Below are positions 27,289 through 35,874 of a DNA stretch of 55,770 nucleotides, piece after piece. Source of the stretch: Microbacterium testaceum (lineage in GTDB: Bacteria; Actinomycetota; Actinomycetes; Actinomycetales; Microbacteriaceae); assembly GCF_001476285.1 (NCBI RefSeq), contig NZ_LDRU01000060.1, positions 1 to 55,770 on the forward strand. Reading direction: 5' to 3'. The translations under genes and the position numbers were made by a program. Within the stretch, counting starts at the first letter, position 1. Each line of letters begins with the position of its first letter. Under the pieces are notes generated by a model, which worked only from the letters and a program-made list of their open reading frames with translations, was not told the origin of the DNA and ran no database searches.

Positions 27289-28977
27289 ATGACCCTCACC
27301 GCCACCGAGCGCTACCGCGCCGCCCGCGACGAACTCCTCGCGGCCAGGACCGACCCCGACCGCGCGGCGGCGTTCACCTGGCCACGGTTCGAGGGACCCT
27401 TCAACTGGGCGATCGACTGGTTCGACCCGATGGCGCGCGGCAACGACACTCCGGCTCTGATCGTCGTCGACGATGACGGCACCCACCACCAGCGCACCTT
27501 CGATGAGCTCGCCCGCCGATCGGATCAGGTGGCCGCGTGGTTGGCATCCCGAGGCGTCCGTCGCGGAGACGCGGTGCTGCTCATGCTCGGCAACCAGGTC
27601 GAGCTGTGGGAGGCGATGCTCGGCATCATGAAGCTCGGCGGCGTGATCGCGCCGACGACGACCGCTCTCGGCGCCGGCGACCTCGCCGACCGGATCGAGC
27701 GGGCCGAGATCCGGCACGTCATCGTCGGAGCCTCGGATGCCGAGAAGTTCGACGACCTGCCCGAGGGTCTCGGCCGCATCGTGGTGGGCGGTCAGCACGC
27801 GGGATGGGCCGCGTACGGCGACGCGTTCCTCGCCGAGGCGGAGCCCGCGCGGCATCCGGAGACCGTCGCCGACGACCGCCTGCTGCTCTACTTCACGTCG
27901 GGGACCACGTCGAAGCCGAAGCTCGTCGAGCACACGCACGCGTCGTATCCCGTGGGGCACCTCTCGACGATGTACTGGTTGGGTCTCCAACCCGGCGACG
28001 TGCACCTCGCCATCAGCTCGCCGGGGTGGGCGAAGCACGCGTGGAGTCTCTTCTTCGCGCCGTGGATCGCCGGGGCCACCGTGCTCGCCCTCAACTACTC
28101 GCGCTTCTCGGCCGAGCGTCTGCTCGACGAGCTCGAGCGCGACCGGGTCACGACGTTCTGCGCTCCGCCGACCGTGTGGCGCATGCTGATCCAGGCCGAC
28201 CTCACCGGGCGGCGAGGGGCGCTGCGCGAGGTCGTCTCGGCAGGCGAGCCGCTCAACCCCGAGGTCATCGCGACCGTGCAGCGCGCGTGGGGCCTTGACA
28301 TCCGCGACGGCTACGGCCAGACCGAGATGACCGCCGTCGTCGCCAACACCCCGGGTGCGCAGCTCGTCCCCGGGTCGATGGGACGCCCGTTGCCGGGCTG
28401 CCCCGTCGTGCTGATCGATCCGGTGACCGGAGAACCGGCCGACGAGGGCGAGATCTGCCTCGACCTGTCGGTGCGGCCGCTCAACCTCATGACGGGCTAT
28501 GTCGGCGACCCGGAACGCAACGACGAGTCCACCGCGAACGGTCTGTTCCACACGGGCGACGTGGCGCGCCGCGACGACCTCGGCACGATCACGTACATCG
28601 GCCGCACCGACGACGTGTTCAAGTCTTCGGACTACAAGATCAGCCCCTTCGAGCTCGAGAGCGTGCTCATCGAGCACCCCGCCGTGGTCGAGGCGGCCGT
28701 CGTTCCCGCCCCCGACGACCTGCGTCTCGCGGTGCCCAAGGCCTATGTCGTGCTCGCCGCGGGCTTCGAGGCCGGCGAAGAGGTCGCGATCGACATCCTC
28801 CGCTACGCCCGCGAGAAGCTCGCCCCGTTCCAGCGGCTGCGCCGCGTCGAGTTCCTCGAACTGCCGAAGACGATCTCGGGCAAGATCCGCCGCGTCGAAC
28901 TGCGTCAACGCGAGGAGGCCGCGGTGCGCGGGGAGGTCACCCCGGTGGAGTGGCGCGACGACACGCTCCGGGGATGA
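27289..28977 (+). CDS. Acyl-CoA synthetase (AMP-forming)
   Basis: 562-residue adenylate-forming ligase. P-loop YFTSGTTSKPKLVEHTH, YGQTEM(T) core, the hinge FHTGDVARRDDLG and C-terminal Lys in PKTISGKIRRVELR are all present. Overall pattern (FNWAIDWFDPMA near the start, SSDYKISPFELESVL) fits medium-chain or acetate-type acyl-CoA synthetases. GAAGGAG lies 6-12 bases before the ATG. The stop overlaps the SGNH hydrolase start (ATGA), so the two, and arr after them, are translationally coupled. Confidence 0.9.
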   Translation: MTLTATERYRAARDELLAARTDPDRAAAFTWPRFEGPFNWAIDWFDPMARGNDTPALIVVDDDGTHHQRTFDELARRSDQVAAWLASRGVRRGDAVLLMLGNQVELWEAMLGIMKLGGVIAPTTTALGAGDLADRIERAEIRHVIVGASDAEKFDDLPEGLGRIVVGGQHAGWAAYGDAFLAEAEPARHPETVADDRLLLYFTSGTTSKPKLVEHTHASYPVGHLSTMYWLGLQPGDVHLAISSPGWAKHAWSLFFAPWIAGATVLALNYSRFSAERLLDELERDRVTTFCAPPTVWRMLIQADLTGRRGALREVVSAGEPLNPEVIATVQRAWGLDIRDGYGQTEMTAVVANTPGAQLVPGSMGRPLPGCPVVLIDPVTGEPADEGEICLDLSVRPLNLMTGYVGDPERNDESTANGLFHTGDVARRDDLGTITYIGRTDDVFKSSDYKISPFELESVLIEHPAVVEAAVVPAPDDLRLAVPKAYVVLAAGFEAGEEVAIDILRYAREKLAPFQRLRRVEFLELPKTISGKIRRVELRQREEAAVRGEVTPVEWRDDTLRG

Positions 28978-29753
28978 CCCGGCGCGCGTGGACCATCGCG
29001 GCGTCGCTCGTCGGCGTCGCCGCGGTCGTCGCCGCGTCCCTCGTGCTCTCGCACGGGGCGACACCGGATGCCATGCCCTCCGCATCCGCGACGGCACCGT
29101 CCGCGACTTCCACGCGCACTTCGTCGCCGCGTCCCTCGCCGTCGATGACGCCCACGCCGTCCCCGACACCGTCCCCGTCGACCTCGGGGCTGCTGCGGAT
29201 CCCGCGCGACGCGAAGGGCAACGCGCGCGTGCTCGTCACGGGTGACTCGCTCGCGGCCGGATTCTTCGCCTCCACCGAGGCGCAGGGCTTCTCGTCCCTC
29301 GTCACGGGAGCATTGGGGCGTGTCACGCCGACGACGGTGTCGCGCGCGCATCAAACCCTCTCGACGGTCGCGGGTGTCACCGAGGTCCCGCCCGACCTCG
29401 ATCTGGCGGTGATCGAGCTGGGGACCAACGATGTCGGCATCCCGACCCCGCTCGCGGATTTCGAAGCGCAGTACGGCGATCTGCTGGGGCGGATCCGGAC
29501 GTCGTCGCCGGACGCTGCCCTCGTCTGCCTCGGCACCTGGACCGCCGACGGTGCGGCCTACGACGAGACGATCGCGCGTGTCTGCGCGGCGAACGCCGGG
29601 CGATACGTCTCGCTCGCGGGTCTGTTCGCCCTGCCCGAGCTGCACGGGCCGGACGGCCGGGACACCTTCGCCGGACCGGGGGACGACTTCCACCCCAACG
29701 ACGCGGGACACCGAGCGATCGCCGACGCCGTTCTCGCGGTCCTCGCGCGCTGA
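28974..29753 (+). CDS. Secreted SGNH/GDSL-family esterase
   Basis: 259 residues. An N-terminal membrane/signal segment (about 4-24) is followed by a Ser/Thr/Pro-rich linker to about residue 80, then an SGNH domain: nucleophile block VTGDSLAAGFF, oxyanion-hole Asn block ELGTNDVGIPT, and DDFHPNDAGH with the catalytic Asp and His. Probably exported and acting on wall or envelope esters. The ATG at 28974 overlaps the acyl-CoA synthetase stop; its own stop overlaps arr (TGATG). Confidence 0.87.
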   Translation: MTRRAWTIAASLVGVAAVVAASLVLSHGATPDAMPSASATAPSATSTRTSSPRPSPSMTPTPSPTPSPSTSGLLRIPRDAKGNARVLVTGDSLAAGFFASTEAQGFSSLVTGALGRVTPTTVSRAHQTLSTVAGVTEVPPDLDLAVIELGTNDVGIPTPLADFEAQYGDLLGRIRTSSPDAALVCLGTWTADGAAYDETIARVCAANAGRYVSLAGLFALPELHGPDGRDTFAGPGDDFHPNDAGHRAIADAVLAVLAR

Positions 29754-30199
29754 TGGTTGCGCACGGCGCCTCCGGTGCCGAGAATCGCGTGGTGAGCGAG
29801 ATCCTGGATGCCGGTCCCTTCTTCCACGGAACGAAAGCCGCCCTGCGGGTCGGTGACCTGCTGACCCCGGGCTTCCGATCGAACTATCGGCCCGAGATCG
29901 TGATGAATCACGTGTACTTCACCTCGCGTCTCGACGGGGCGGGGCTGGCCGCCGAGATCATTCCGGGGGACGGACCCCCGCGCGTGTACGAGGTCGAGCC
30001 GACGGGAGAGTTCGAGGACGACCCGAACGTCACCGACAAGAAGTTTCCCGGCAACCCGACGCGGTCGTTCCGCAGCGCCGCACCGTTGCGGATCGTCGCC
30101 GAGCGCGACGACTGGACCCGCTTGACCCCCGAGGCTCTCGAGACGTGGCGGCGACGCCTGACCGAGATGCGCGACGAGAGAGCCGAGATCATCAACTGA
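29753..30199 (+). CDS. arr: NAD(+)-rifampin ADP-ribosyltransferase
   Basis: 148-residue Arr, which inactivates rifamycins by ADP-ribosylation of the ansa-chain hydroxyl. The motif series FFHGTK (H25), FRSNYRPEIVMNHVYFT (Y55) and FEDDPNVTDKKFPGNPTRSF (D90) matches the catalytic His, Tyr and Asp of Mycobacterium Arr, with the same spacing (30 and 35 residues). ATG at 29753 overlaps the SGNH stop (TGATG); a GTG at 29792 would give 135 residues and is a possible alternative. It looks chromosomal: codon use and GC match its neighbours and no mobile element lies beside it. Confidence 0.93.
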   Translation: MVAHGASGAENRVVSEILDAGPFFHGTKAALRVGDLLTPGFRSNYRPEIVMNHVYFTSRLDGAGLAAEIIPGDGPPRVYEVEPTGEFEDDPNVTDKKFPGNPTRSFRSAAPLRIVAERDDWTRLTPEALETWRRRLTEMRDERAEIIN

Positions 30200-30208
30200 C
30201 CGCCCGGT

Positions 30209-30349
30209 TCACACCGGCTCGGTCGTGCGGATCAGTCCGCAGTTCACACACGACCACGCGACGAGGAAGCGTTCGTCGTCGAGGATCTCGAACGACAGCG
30301 GATCTCCGCACGTGGGGCACCGGCGCGGATCGGGAGTGCGCTGACGCAT
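30209..30349 (-). CDS. Small zinc-ribbon protein
   Basis: 46 residues with two CxxC pairs (CPTCG at 11-15, CVNCG at 34-38) spaced like a zinc ribbon, linked by an acidic stretch DPLSFEILDDERFLVAW. The frame is open upstream for another 145 codons, but the sequence before the ATG at 30349 is Arg/His-rich shadow of the convergent gene. It ends 10 bp from arr on the opposite strand. Function unknown. Confidence 0.65.
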   Translation of the reverse strand: MRQRTPDPRRCPTCGDPLSFEILDDERFLVAWSCVNCGLIRTTEPV

Positions 30350-30400
30350 GACACTCAGGCTGCGCGCGGTGTCGCACGAGTGGGTCGATAGGCTCGGGGG

Positions 30401-30697
30401 ATGCCGGACGCCCCTCGCCCCTCCGACGCGCGGACGCTCCACATCGTGGCGCTGGTGCTGGCGGTTCTGTCGGTCGTGGCGTTCTTCACGCTGACCGGCG
30501 GGGTGATCGACTATCTGATCATGATCGCGTGCGCGGGAGCGGCGGTGTTCTTCGCCATCAGGGGAGTGCTCCGCCCCGGGACGCTCCGGTGGGTCGTGCT
30601 CGCCGCCGGGATCGTGTCGACGCTCATACTCGTGACGTCGCTCGGTCTGCTCGTCATCCGCGTGACGCGGGTGCTGACGTCCGACGCCCCGTTCTAA
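30401..30697 (+). CDS. Small membrane protein, unknown
   Basis: 98 residues with three membrane helices (about 15-33, 37-54, 62-86) and a short polar tail. No recognised family. TAGGCT six bases before the ATG supports it as a real leaderless gene. Its end overlaps the convergent DHFR-like gene by 4 bp. Confidence 0.65.
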   Translation: MPDAPRPSDARTLHIVALVLAVLSVVAFFTLTGGVIDYLIMIACAGAAVFFAIRGVLRPGTLRWVVLAAGIVSTLILVTSLGLLVIRVTRVLTSDAPF

Positions 30698-31335
30698 CGG
30701 GCGTAGTTGACGTGGATGACGCCGCTCTCGGCGACCTCCGACGTCACGGCGTAGCGCTGGTCGAGGCCGCGCAGGCCGTCCCACAGGCGGTCTCCCTGTC
30801 CGAGGATCACCGGGCGGACGGCGACGTGCAGGCGGTCGACGAGATCGGCCTCGAGCGCGGACCGAACGGTGGACAGCCCGCCGCCGATCCGGACATCCGC
30901 ATCACCGGCGAGTTCGCGAGCCCGGGCCACGGCATCCGTGATGTCGTCTGACGTGAACTCGAACCGCGTCCCGTTGTCGAACGTGATCGGTGCGCGCTCC
31001 CGGTGGGTCAGAACGAGGACGGGAACGCGGAACGGCGGCTCGTCTCCCCACCAGCCACGCCAGTCGGGATCGTCGGGGAACGAGTGGAGTCCGAACATCG
31101 CCGCGCCCATCACCTCAGCGCCGATGCCCTCGAAGTACGCCGCGGCGTAGCGGTCGTCGACCCCGGTGGTGCCGGCGCCCGAGGTGTCGCCGAAGACGCG
31201 GGCGCGGAACGTCCGCGTCGCCATGTAGTCCTCGACGAGCCGGCCCCAGTCCTCGCCCATCGGATTCTCGGGCGTCGGGTCGGCGGGCGCCGCGACTCCG
31301 TCGAGCGAGATGTTCAGATCGACGCGGACGGCCAT
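30694..31335 (-). CDS. Dihydrofolate reductase/RibD-C family protein
   Basis: 213-residue protein of the dihydrofolate reductase family (RibD C-terminal type), an NADPH-dependent reductase fold of uncertain substrate. Marks: VRVDLNISLDGVAA at the N-terminus, MGAAMFGLHSFPDD, PVLVLTHRERAPI, and the cofactor loop VRIGGGLSTVRSALEADLVDRLHV with VRPVILGQGDRLWDGL. ATG at 31335 has AAAGGGG eight bases upstream; the frame is open to 31425 but that extension has no support. Stand-alone stress or detoxification genes of this type are common. Confidence 0.87.
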   Translation of the reverse strand: MAVRVDLNISLDGVAAPADPTPENPMGEDWGRLVEDYMATRTFRARVFGDTSGAGTTGVDDRYAAAYFEGIGAEVMGAAMFGLHSFPDDPDWRGWWGDEPPFRVPVLVLTHRERAPITFDNGTRFEFTSDDITDAVARARELAGDADVRIGGGLSTVRSALEADLVDRLHVAVRPVILGQGDRLWDGLRGLDQRYAVTSEVAESGVIHVNYAR

Positions 31336-31503
31336 GGCATCCCCTTTGCGGAACCGGTCAGTGGTGATGCGTGAATCGTACGCCGGTGGCCCTATCCCGC
31401 CGAAAGGGGGACAGACATCGGCCATGCTCCGCCGTACGGTGGATCCCTTACTCGCTTCGACGACGCAGCGCTCCCCGCACGATCTGACCGTTCAGGAGCA
31501 CCG

Positions 31504-31695
31504 ATGTCTCGCCCACGCACTGTCACCCACGCGTACCGAATGCCGGGCGGGTGGGAGAAGATCGATCGGCAGGCTCTCACCGCCGACCACGCGGAGGCGC
31601 TTCGCGGCGAGGGTTTCACTCTCGTCCGCGCTCGCCGCGGCTGGTCCGATACGCGGGAGATCTCGCTCAGCCTCTTCCTGGCGAAGCACGGCTAG
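31504..31695 (+). CDS. Hypothetical 63-residue protein
   Basis: 63 residues, basic, no recognised domain; the sequence from HAYRMPGGWEKID to LVRARRGWSDTREISLS looks like a small folded domain rather than random translation. AGGAG is positioned about seven bases before the ATG. It sits alone in a run of small genes. Function unknown. Confidence 0.5.
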   Translation: MSRPRTVTHAYRMPGGWEKIDRQALTADHAEALRGEGFTLVRARRGWSDTREISLSLFLAKHG

Positions 31696-31827
31696 ATCGA
31701 GCGGCTCCGGGTCCCCGCGCGAGTCCCCGAATCGGGCCGTACTCGTCGGCGGCGAGCTGACGGCTTCTGGTGGCCGACTGGTCGGACCCGCTGCGCATGC
31801 TGCACCGCGTCCAACTACCATGGAGGC

Positions 31828-32154
31828 ATGACCCCGCGAGACAGGCCGACTCTCGCCGATATGACGTCGTGGGTTCATCACTACGACGAGCACATCGCTG
31901 CCACGCCGGCTCGAGTGGTCGCGCACGGCGATCCTACGCAGGAGGGCCCGGGGATCGTTCTTGTCTATCTGAAGTACGCGCCCGCAGCCGTTTACCTCCA
32001 ACTCAACGCGAACGGCAAGTGGGCGGCCACCCTCACCGAGCGCACCGACGAGCTGACGGGCACGTCGCTCGATCTCATCGGTCTCGGAGAGGAAGTCACG
32101 GCCGCGGGGCGGCTGTGCGCGTACCTGCAGGAACGCACGGACGCACTCGTCTGA
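31828..32154 (+). CDS. Hypothetical 108-residue protein
   Basis: 108 residues, mixed alpha/beta composition (IVLVYLKYAPAAVYLQLNANGKWAATLTE followed by a helix ending in CAYLQERTDALV), no recognised family. TACCAT ends six bases before the ATG, with GGAGG between, so either leaderless or short-leader translation is possible. Just downstream is a degraded integrase fragment, so it may be cargo of an old insertion. Confidence 0.55.
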   Translation: MTPRDRPTLADMTSWVHHYDEHIAATPARVVAHGDPTQEGPGIVLVYLKYAPAAVYLQLNANGKWAATLTERTDELTGTSLDLIGLGEEVTAAGRLCAYLQERTDALV

Positions 32155-32243
32155 GCTCGCTGCTCGGCACATTCATCTGCCGACCTCGCTGCTCGCGGGC
32201 ACGAGATGCGACGTGGCATCCGCCGCGGCTGCAGTCGTCGTTC

Positions 32244-32345
32244 ACGCTGAACACGTACGCCCACCTGTGGCCGTCCGCGGAGGGAACAACGCGAGCGGCG
32301 ACCGCGGACCTCATGGTCTCCATCGCCGCTCTTGCGGACTGTCCG
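32244..32345 (+). pseudogene. Tyrosine recombinase C-terminal remnant
   Basis: The + frame from 32244 reads TLNTYAHLWPSAEGTTRAA, which matches the end of phage-type tyrosine integrases, where TLNTYAHLW carries the catalytic Tyr. Nothing recognisable of the rest of the enzyme remains upstream, and LQSS just before it looks like the eroded preceding box. A dead fragment of a former integrative element. Confidence 0.7.
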
Positions 32346-32382
32346 CGGGCTCCGGGCGAAAAGCCCGGGTCAGCGCGACTTC

Positions 32383-32874
32383 TTACCGGTAGTTCGTGAA
32401 CTGCAGATCCACGTCGAGGTCGGCGGCCTTCAGCAGACGCTGAACCTCTTGCAGGTCGTCGCGCGACTTCGACTGGACGCGCAGTTCGTCGCCCTGGATC
32501 TGCGACTTCACGCCCTTGGGGCCCTCGTCGCGGATGATCTTGCCGATCTTCTTCGCGATCTCCTGCGAGATGCCTTCCTTGAGCGTGGAGGTGATGCGGT
32601 ATTCCTTGCCGCTCTGCACCGGCTCGCCGCTCTCGAGGCTCTTCAGCGAGATGCCGCGCTTGATGAGCTTGGTCTGGAAGACATCGAGCACCGCGTTCGC
32701 GCGCTCTTCGGAGTTCGCTTTGATGACGATCGACTCGCCGCTCCAGGCGATCGACGCGTCGGTGCCTTTGAAGTCGTACCGCTGCTCAACTTCTTTGTGA
32801 GCCTGGTTCAGGGCGTTGTCGGCTTCCTGTCGATCGATTTTCGAGACGATGTCGAATGAGCTGTCGCTTGCCAT
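32383..32874 (-). CDS. YajQ family nucleotide-binding protein
   Basis: 163-residue YajQ/UPF0234 protein with two ferredoxin-like halves. Marks: [14 protein letters not shown] at the start, the block [20 protein letters not shown], and the C-terminal [25 protein letters not shown]. Homologues bind nucleic acid or cyclic di-GMP; the role in actinobacteria is unclear. TAAACT on this strand, six bases before the ATG, indicates a leaderless transcript. Confidence 0.93.
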   Translation of the reverse strand: MASDSSFDIVSKIDRQEADNALNQAHKEVEQRYDFKGTDASIAWSGESIVIKANSEERANAVLDVFQTKLIKRGISLKSLESGEPVQSGKEYRITSTLKEGISQEIAKKIGKIIRDEGPKGVKSQIQGDELRVQSKSRDDLQEVQRLLKAADLDVDLQFTNYR

Positions 32875-33013
32875 CCCACCAGTTTACAACCGCGGAAAAT
32901 CAGGCCTCGGGGACTTGTGCCCGACGACGATGAGAGCCACGCATACCCGAGGGCACCCCGGATCGCGGATACTGCGCCTGCTACAGCGGCAGCCCCTGCG
33001 ACTGCCCCGGCGG

Positions 33014-33607
33014 CTAGGGCGCGTGCGGCGCTGCGTGTCCGACCGCGTCCTGCGTGTCCGGCCAGCCGGGCTTCGGGGAGCGGTCGTCGTCGCGCCCGAG
33101 CGCGCCGGTCCAGGATGCCGACTGCCCGCCGTCGCGTCCGCGTACCTGCCCCGGTTGCACGCCCGTGTAGCGGAAGCCGCTCTTCTGGGCCACGCGCATC
33201 GACGCGACGTTGCCGAGGACGCACTCCCAGAGCACCTCGTCGATGGCCGTGCGCGCGAAGGTGGCGTCGATGACGGCGTCGAGGGCCTCGGGCATCAGGC
33301 CGCGACCACGGTGCTCGGCCCCGAGCCAGTAGCCGACCATGCCCCACGGGACGCGGACGCCGATCACGCCGCGCAGGGGGCCGGCATCCGAATCCCGGAT
33401 CGCCCAGGTCCACTCACGGTCCTCGGCCCAGCCGTCGGCGACGTACCCCTCGATGAATCCGACCGCGTCGTCGCGGGTGTACGGCCACGGGGTGGTCATG
33501 TAGTGCTCGAAGACCGGGTCGGCGCAGTACCGGGCGATGTCGTCGACATCGGCGAGCGTGGGCTGATTCAGGACCAGGCGTGCGGTGCGCAGCGAGAACG
33601 GCGTCAT
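33014..33607 (-). CDS. GNAT N-acetyltransferase, RimJ/RimL type
   Basis: 197-residue GCN5-related acetyltransferase. LRTARLVLNQPTLADVDDI is the usual RimJ/RimL opening, GYWLGAEHRGRGLMPEALDAVI holds the acetyl-CoA loop, and VLGNVASMRVAQKSGFRYTGV is the conserved last block. Substrate unknown. TAGGCT six bases before the ATG: leaderless. Divergent from the FBP-domain gene, with the two start codons only 38 bp apart. Confidence 0.9.
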   Translation of the reverse strand: MTPFSLRTARLVLNQPTLADVDDIARYCADPVFEHYMTTPWPYTRDDAVGFIEGYVADGWAEDREWTWAIRDSDAGPLRGVIGVRVPWGMVGYWLGAEHRGRGLMPEALDAVIDATFARTAIDEVLWECVLGNVASMRVAQKSGFRYTGVQPGQVRGRDGGQSASWTGALGRDDDRSPKPGWPDTQDAVGHAAPHAP

Positions 33608-33645
33608 CGCCGCAGCCTACCGATGCGCTCGTAAACTCGGATGCC

Positions 33646-34146
33646 ATGCGAGCACTCACCGAGAACGAGGTCCGGGACGCGTTCATCAACGCCACCCCCG
33701 ACGAACTGCGTGTCATCGCGATGCCCCACGATTTCGTGCTGACGGATTGGGATCACCTCGACTTCTTCGCGTGGCGCGACCCGAGAACCCGTGGGCGCGG
33801 ATACGTCATCGCTGAGCGCGACGGCGAGCCCACCGGTGTGGTGCTGCGCGCCGCCGAGGGGCAGTCGCGCGCGCGGTCGGCGATGTGCAATCTCTGCCAC
33901 ACGATGCAGCCGGGGGATCAGGTGTCGCTGTTCACCGCCCGCAAGGCCGGGGCGGCGGGGGAGCAGGGCGACACGGTCGGCACGTACATGTGCGTCGACC
34001 TCTCGTGCCACGAGACCGTCCGCCTCGCCGCGCCCCTCGCCCCGAGCGAGATCCGCGCCAGCGTGGATCGCAGGATCGACGGAACGAAGCGGCGGACCGA
34101 GGAGTTCGTCGATCGCGTGCGCGAGGTCGCCGACATCGCACGGTAG
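33646..34146 (+). CDS. FBP C-terminal treble-clef zinc-finger protein
   Basis: 166 residues. The C-terminal half carries MCNLCHTMQ and, 36 residues on, YMCVDLSCHETVR, a four-cysteine set typical of the FBP_C treble-clef finger (related to the C-terminus of elongation-factor-G-binding FusB proteins). The N-terminal half is a helical region opening MRALTENEVRDAFIN. It may act on ribosomes; that is inferred from the fold. TAAACT eight bases before the ATG is the likely -10. Confidence 0.8.
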   Translation: MRALTENEVRDAFINATPDELRVIAMPHDFVLTDWDHLDFFAWRDPRTRGRGYVIAERDGEPTGVVLRAAEGQSRARSAMCNLCHTMQPGDQVSLFTARKAGAAGEQGDTVGTYMCVDLSCHETVRLAAPLAPSEIRASVDRRIDGTKRRTEEFVDRVREVADIAR

Positions 34147-34252
34147 GCACCCGGCATGGGATGCCCAGGGTGGTTGGAGGCATCCCTTCCGGGATAGTAG
34201 AGTGGTCTATCGCGCCTCCGGTCGACTGCCAAAGCCGGGCGGGTGCGCACTT

Positions 34253-34337
34253 GGCGAGTTACCCAAGCGGCCAAAGGGATCTGACTGTAAATCAGACTGC
34301 ATTGCATTCGGGGGTTCGAATCCCTCACTCGCCACCA
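34253..34337 (+). tRNA. tRNA-Tyr (GTA)
   Basis: Acceptor stem GGCGAGT pairs with ACTCGCC, discriminator A at 34334, CCA encoded to 34337. Anticodon arm TCTGA-CTGTAAA-TCAGA gives anticodon GTA. A long variable arm (class II, expected for bacterial tRNA-Tyr) and TTCGAAT T-loop are present. No integrated element is attached to its 3' end. Confidence 0.95.
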
Positions 34338-34342
34338 GCGTG

Positions 34343-34377
34343 ACGTCCCGCGACATGAGGTTTATGTCGCGGGACGT
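34343..34377 (+). terminator. Hairpin terminator of tRNA-Tyr
   Basis: Perfect 14-bp stem ACGTCCCGCGACAT at 34343-34356 with its complement at 34364-34377, 7-nt loop, followed by TCTGGTTT. It begins 5 bp after the tRNA CCA end. Confidence 0.85.
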
Positions 34378-34458
34378 TCTGGTTTCCGAATCTTCGCGTC
34401 AAAGCTGAGCGACCGCGTTCTCGATGCGGCTTTCCATGACCGCGATGCTGTTCTGTTC

Positions 34459-35874
34459 TCAGTGCCTCAGCGACGCGAGAGCCTCGGCACGCGGCAGGGG
34501 CACGTCCTCGGTCACCGCGTCGTACCGCCGGATGCGACCCGCTCGGTCGAAGGCCGACCAGCCGGGGTCGCCCGTCTTCGCGAAGCGGACCCAGTCGGCG
34601 TGCATGTGATCGGCGAGCTCTCGCGGCGCATCCGTGCCCGTCATGCGCTGTGCCGCGGGGTCGTCGAGCGCGTCGAAGGCGAACGCGATGTCGAGCGCGT
34701 GCGCCGCGCCCAGCTCGGGGAGGGGGCTCGGCCACGCGAATTCGTACACGAAGGTCGGCGCCGTCCGCGCTGTCGCGATCTCCACCGCGGGTGCCCGCAG
34801 GAGGTGATCGGTGAGGATCTGGCCGATGACCTCCCCGTCGCTCGCGTGCGGAAAGGCGCGTCGGTACGCGCCCCAGGTTCCGCGCGGGAGGCGTTTCGCC
34901 ATCGCGAGGAGCGCGTACGCGCGACCGTTCAGTCGCGCGAGCGCGTCGGCGGAGAGGAACAGGCGGTACTCGTCGGTCGTCGTGCCGATGACCACGGGCA
35001 CCTCCGCCGTGCGGAGCGCGCGCCGCGGCGACGTGGGGAGCGAGGCGGGATCGACGCTGGCGGCGAATCCCGGAGCCCCGCGGAGGAACGTTCCCCCCGC
35101 GACCAGCCGATCGCGCGTCTCGACCAGCCGCTCCGGTGAGACCTCCCGCAGAGCGGCGGCGGTTGGCGGGATGCCGAGGGCTCGGGCGATATCGCGCGTC
35201 GGACGGGCGGCGCGCCGAGGCGTCTCCGCGTCGAGAGGCCCCGACTGGATGATCGCTCCGGCGATCAGGGGGCGGAGGTCGTCGCGAGCGAGGAGTGCCG
35301 CGACCATCGCCCCGCCGGCGGACTCGCCGAAGATGGTGATGCGAGACGGGTCCCCGCCGAAGCGGTGGGCGTTGCGATGGGTCCATCGGAGGGCCTCGGC
35401 GGCATCGGCGACGCCGAGGTTGCGCGGCGCGTCGGGTAGCACCGAGAAGCCCTCGGCCCCGAGTCGGTAGTTCGCCGAGACGAAGACGACGCCGTCGCGC
35501 GCGAACGGGAAACCGTCGTAGGTGCTCAGCGCGGCGGTTCCGCGCTCGAACGCGCCGCCGTGGAACCACAGCATGACAGCGGCCCCCTGCGCCTCCTCCG
35601 GACGCCAGACGTTGACCGTGAGGATGTCGTCTCCCGGAACGATCGTCGAGGCGAGGTAGGTGCCCGCCAACCCCGTGTACGGCGACTGGGGAGACGTGGG
35701 CCCGAAGGCGGTCGCGTCGCGCGCGCCGCTCCATGCAGAGGCCGGCACGGGGAGGGCGAACCGGCGTTTCCCGAACGGGGCCTCGGCGTAAGGAATGCCG
35801 AGGTAGTGTTCGACGCCGTCGCTCGCCTCTCCGACGACGGTCCCCGACTCGATCTCAGCGATGGGTCTTGGCAT
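34459..35874 (-). CDS. Carboxylesterase, type B
   Basis: 471-residue carboxylesterase/lipase. Typical opening VVGEASDGVEHYLGIPYAEAP, oxyanion-hole strand MLWFHGGAFERG, nucleophile elbow FGESAGGAM, and a C-terminal His region around ELADHMHADWVRFAKTGDPGW. No signal peptide, so cytoplasmic. Substrates are probably aliphatic or aromatic esters. Its start lies 20 bp inside the 3' end of rarD, so the two are coupled. Confidence 0.92.
   Translation of the reverse strand: MPRPIAEIESGTVVGEASDGVEHYLGIPYAEAPFGKRRFALPVPASAWSGARDATAFGPTSPQSPYTGLAGTYLASTIVPGDDILTVNVWRPEEAQGAAVMLWFHGGAFERGTAALSTYDGFPFARDGVVFVSANYRLGAEGFSVLPDAPRNLGVADAAEALRWTHRNAHRFGGDPSRITIFGESAGGAMVAALLARDDLRPLIAGAIIQSGPLDAETPRRAARPTRDIARALGIPPTAAALREVSPERLVETRDRLVAGGTFLRGAPGFAASVDPASLPTSPRRALRTAEVPVVIGTTTDEYRLFLSADALARLNGRAYALLAMAKRLPRGTWGAYRRAFPHASDGEVIGQILTDHLLRAPAVEIATARTAPTFVYEFAWPSPLPELGAAHALDIAFAFDALDDPAAQRMTGTDAPRELADHMHADWVRFAKTGDPGWSAFDRAGRIRRYDAVTEDVPLPRAEALASLRH

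Noticed and set aside
29753..30199. arr as a recently acquired resistance cassette
   Set aside because: No integron, insertion sequence or composition shift; it overlaps its upstream gene, which argues for long residence.
34180..34337. tRNA-Tyr as an attachment site for a genomic island
   Set aside because: No duplicated tRNA 3' end was noticed nearby, no integrase gene adjoins it, and a normal terminator follows. The integrase scar lies 1.9 kb upstream.
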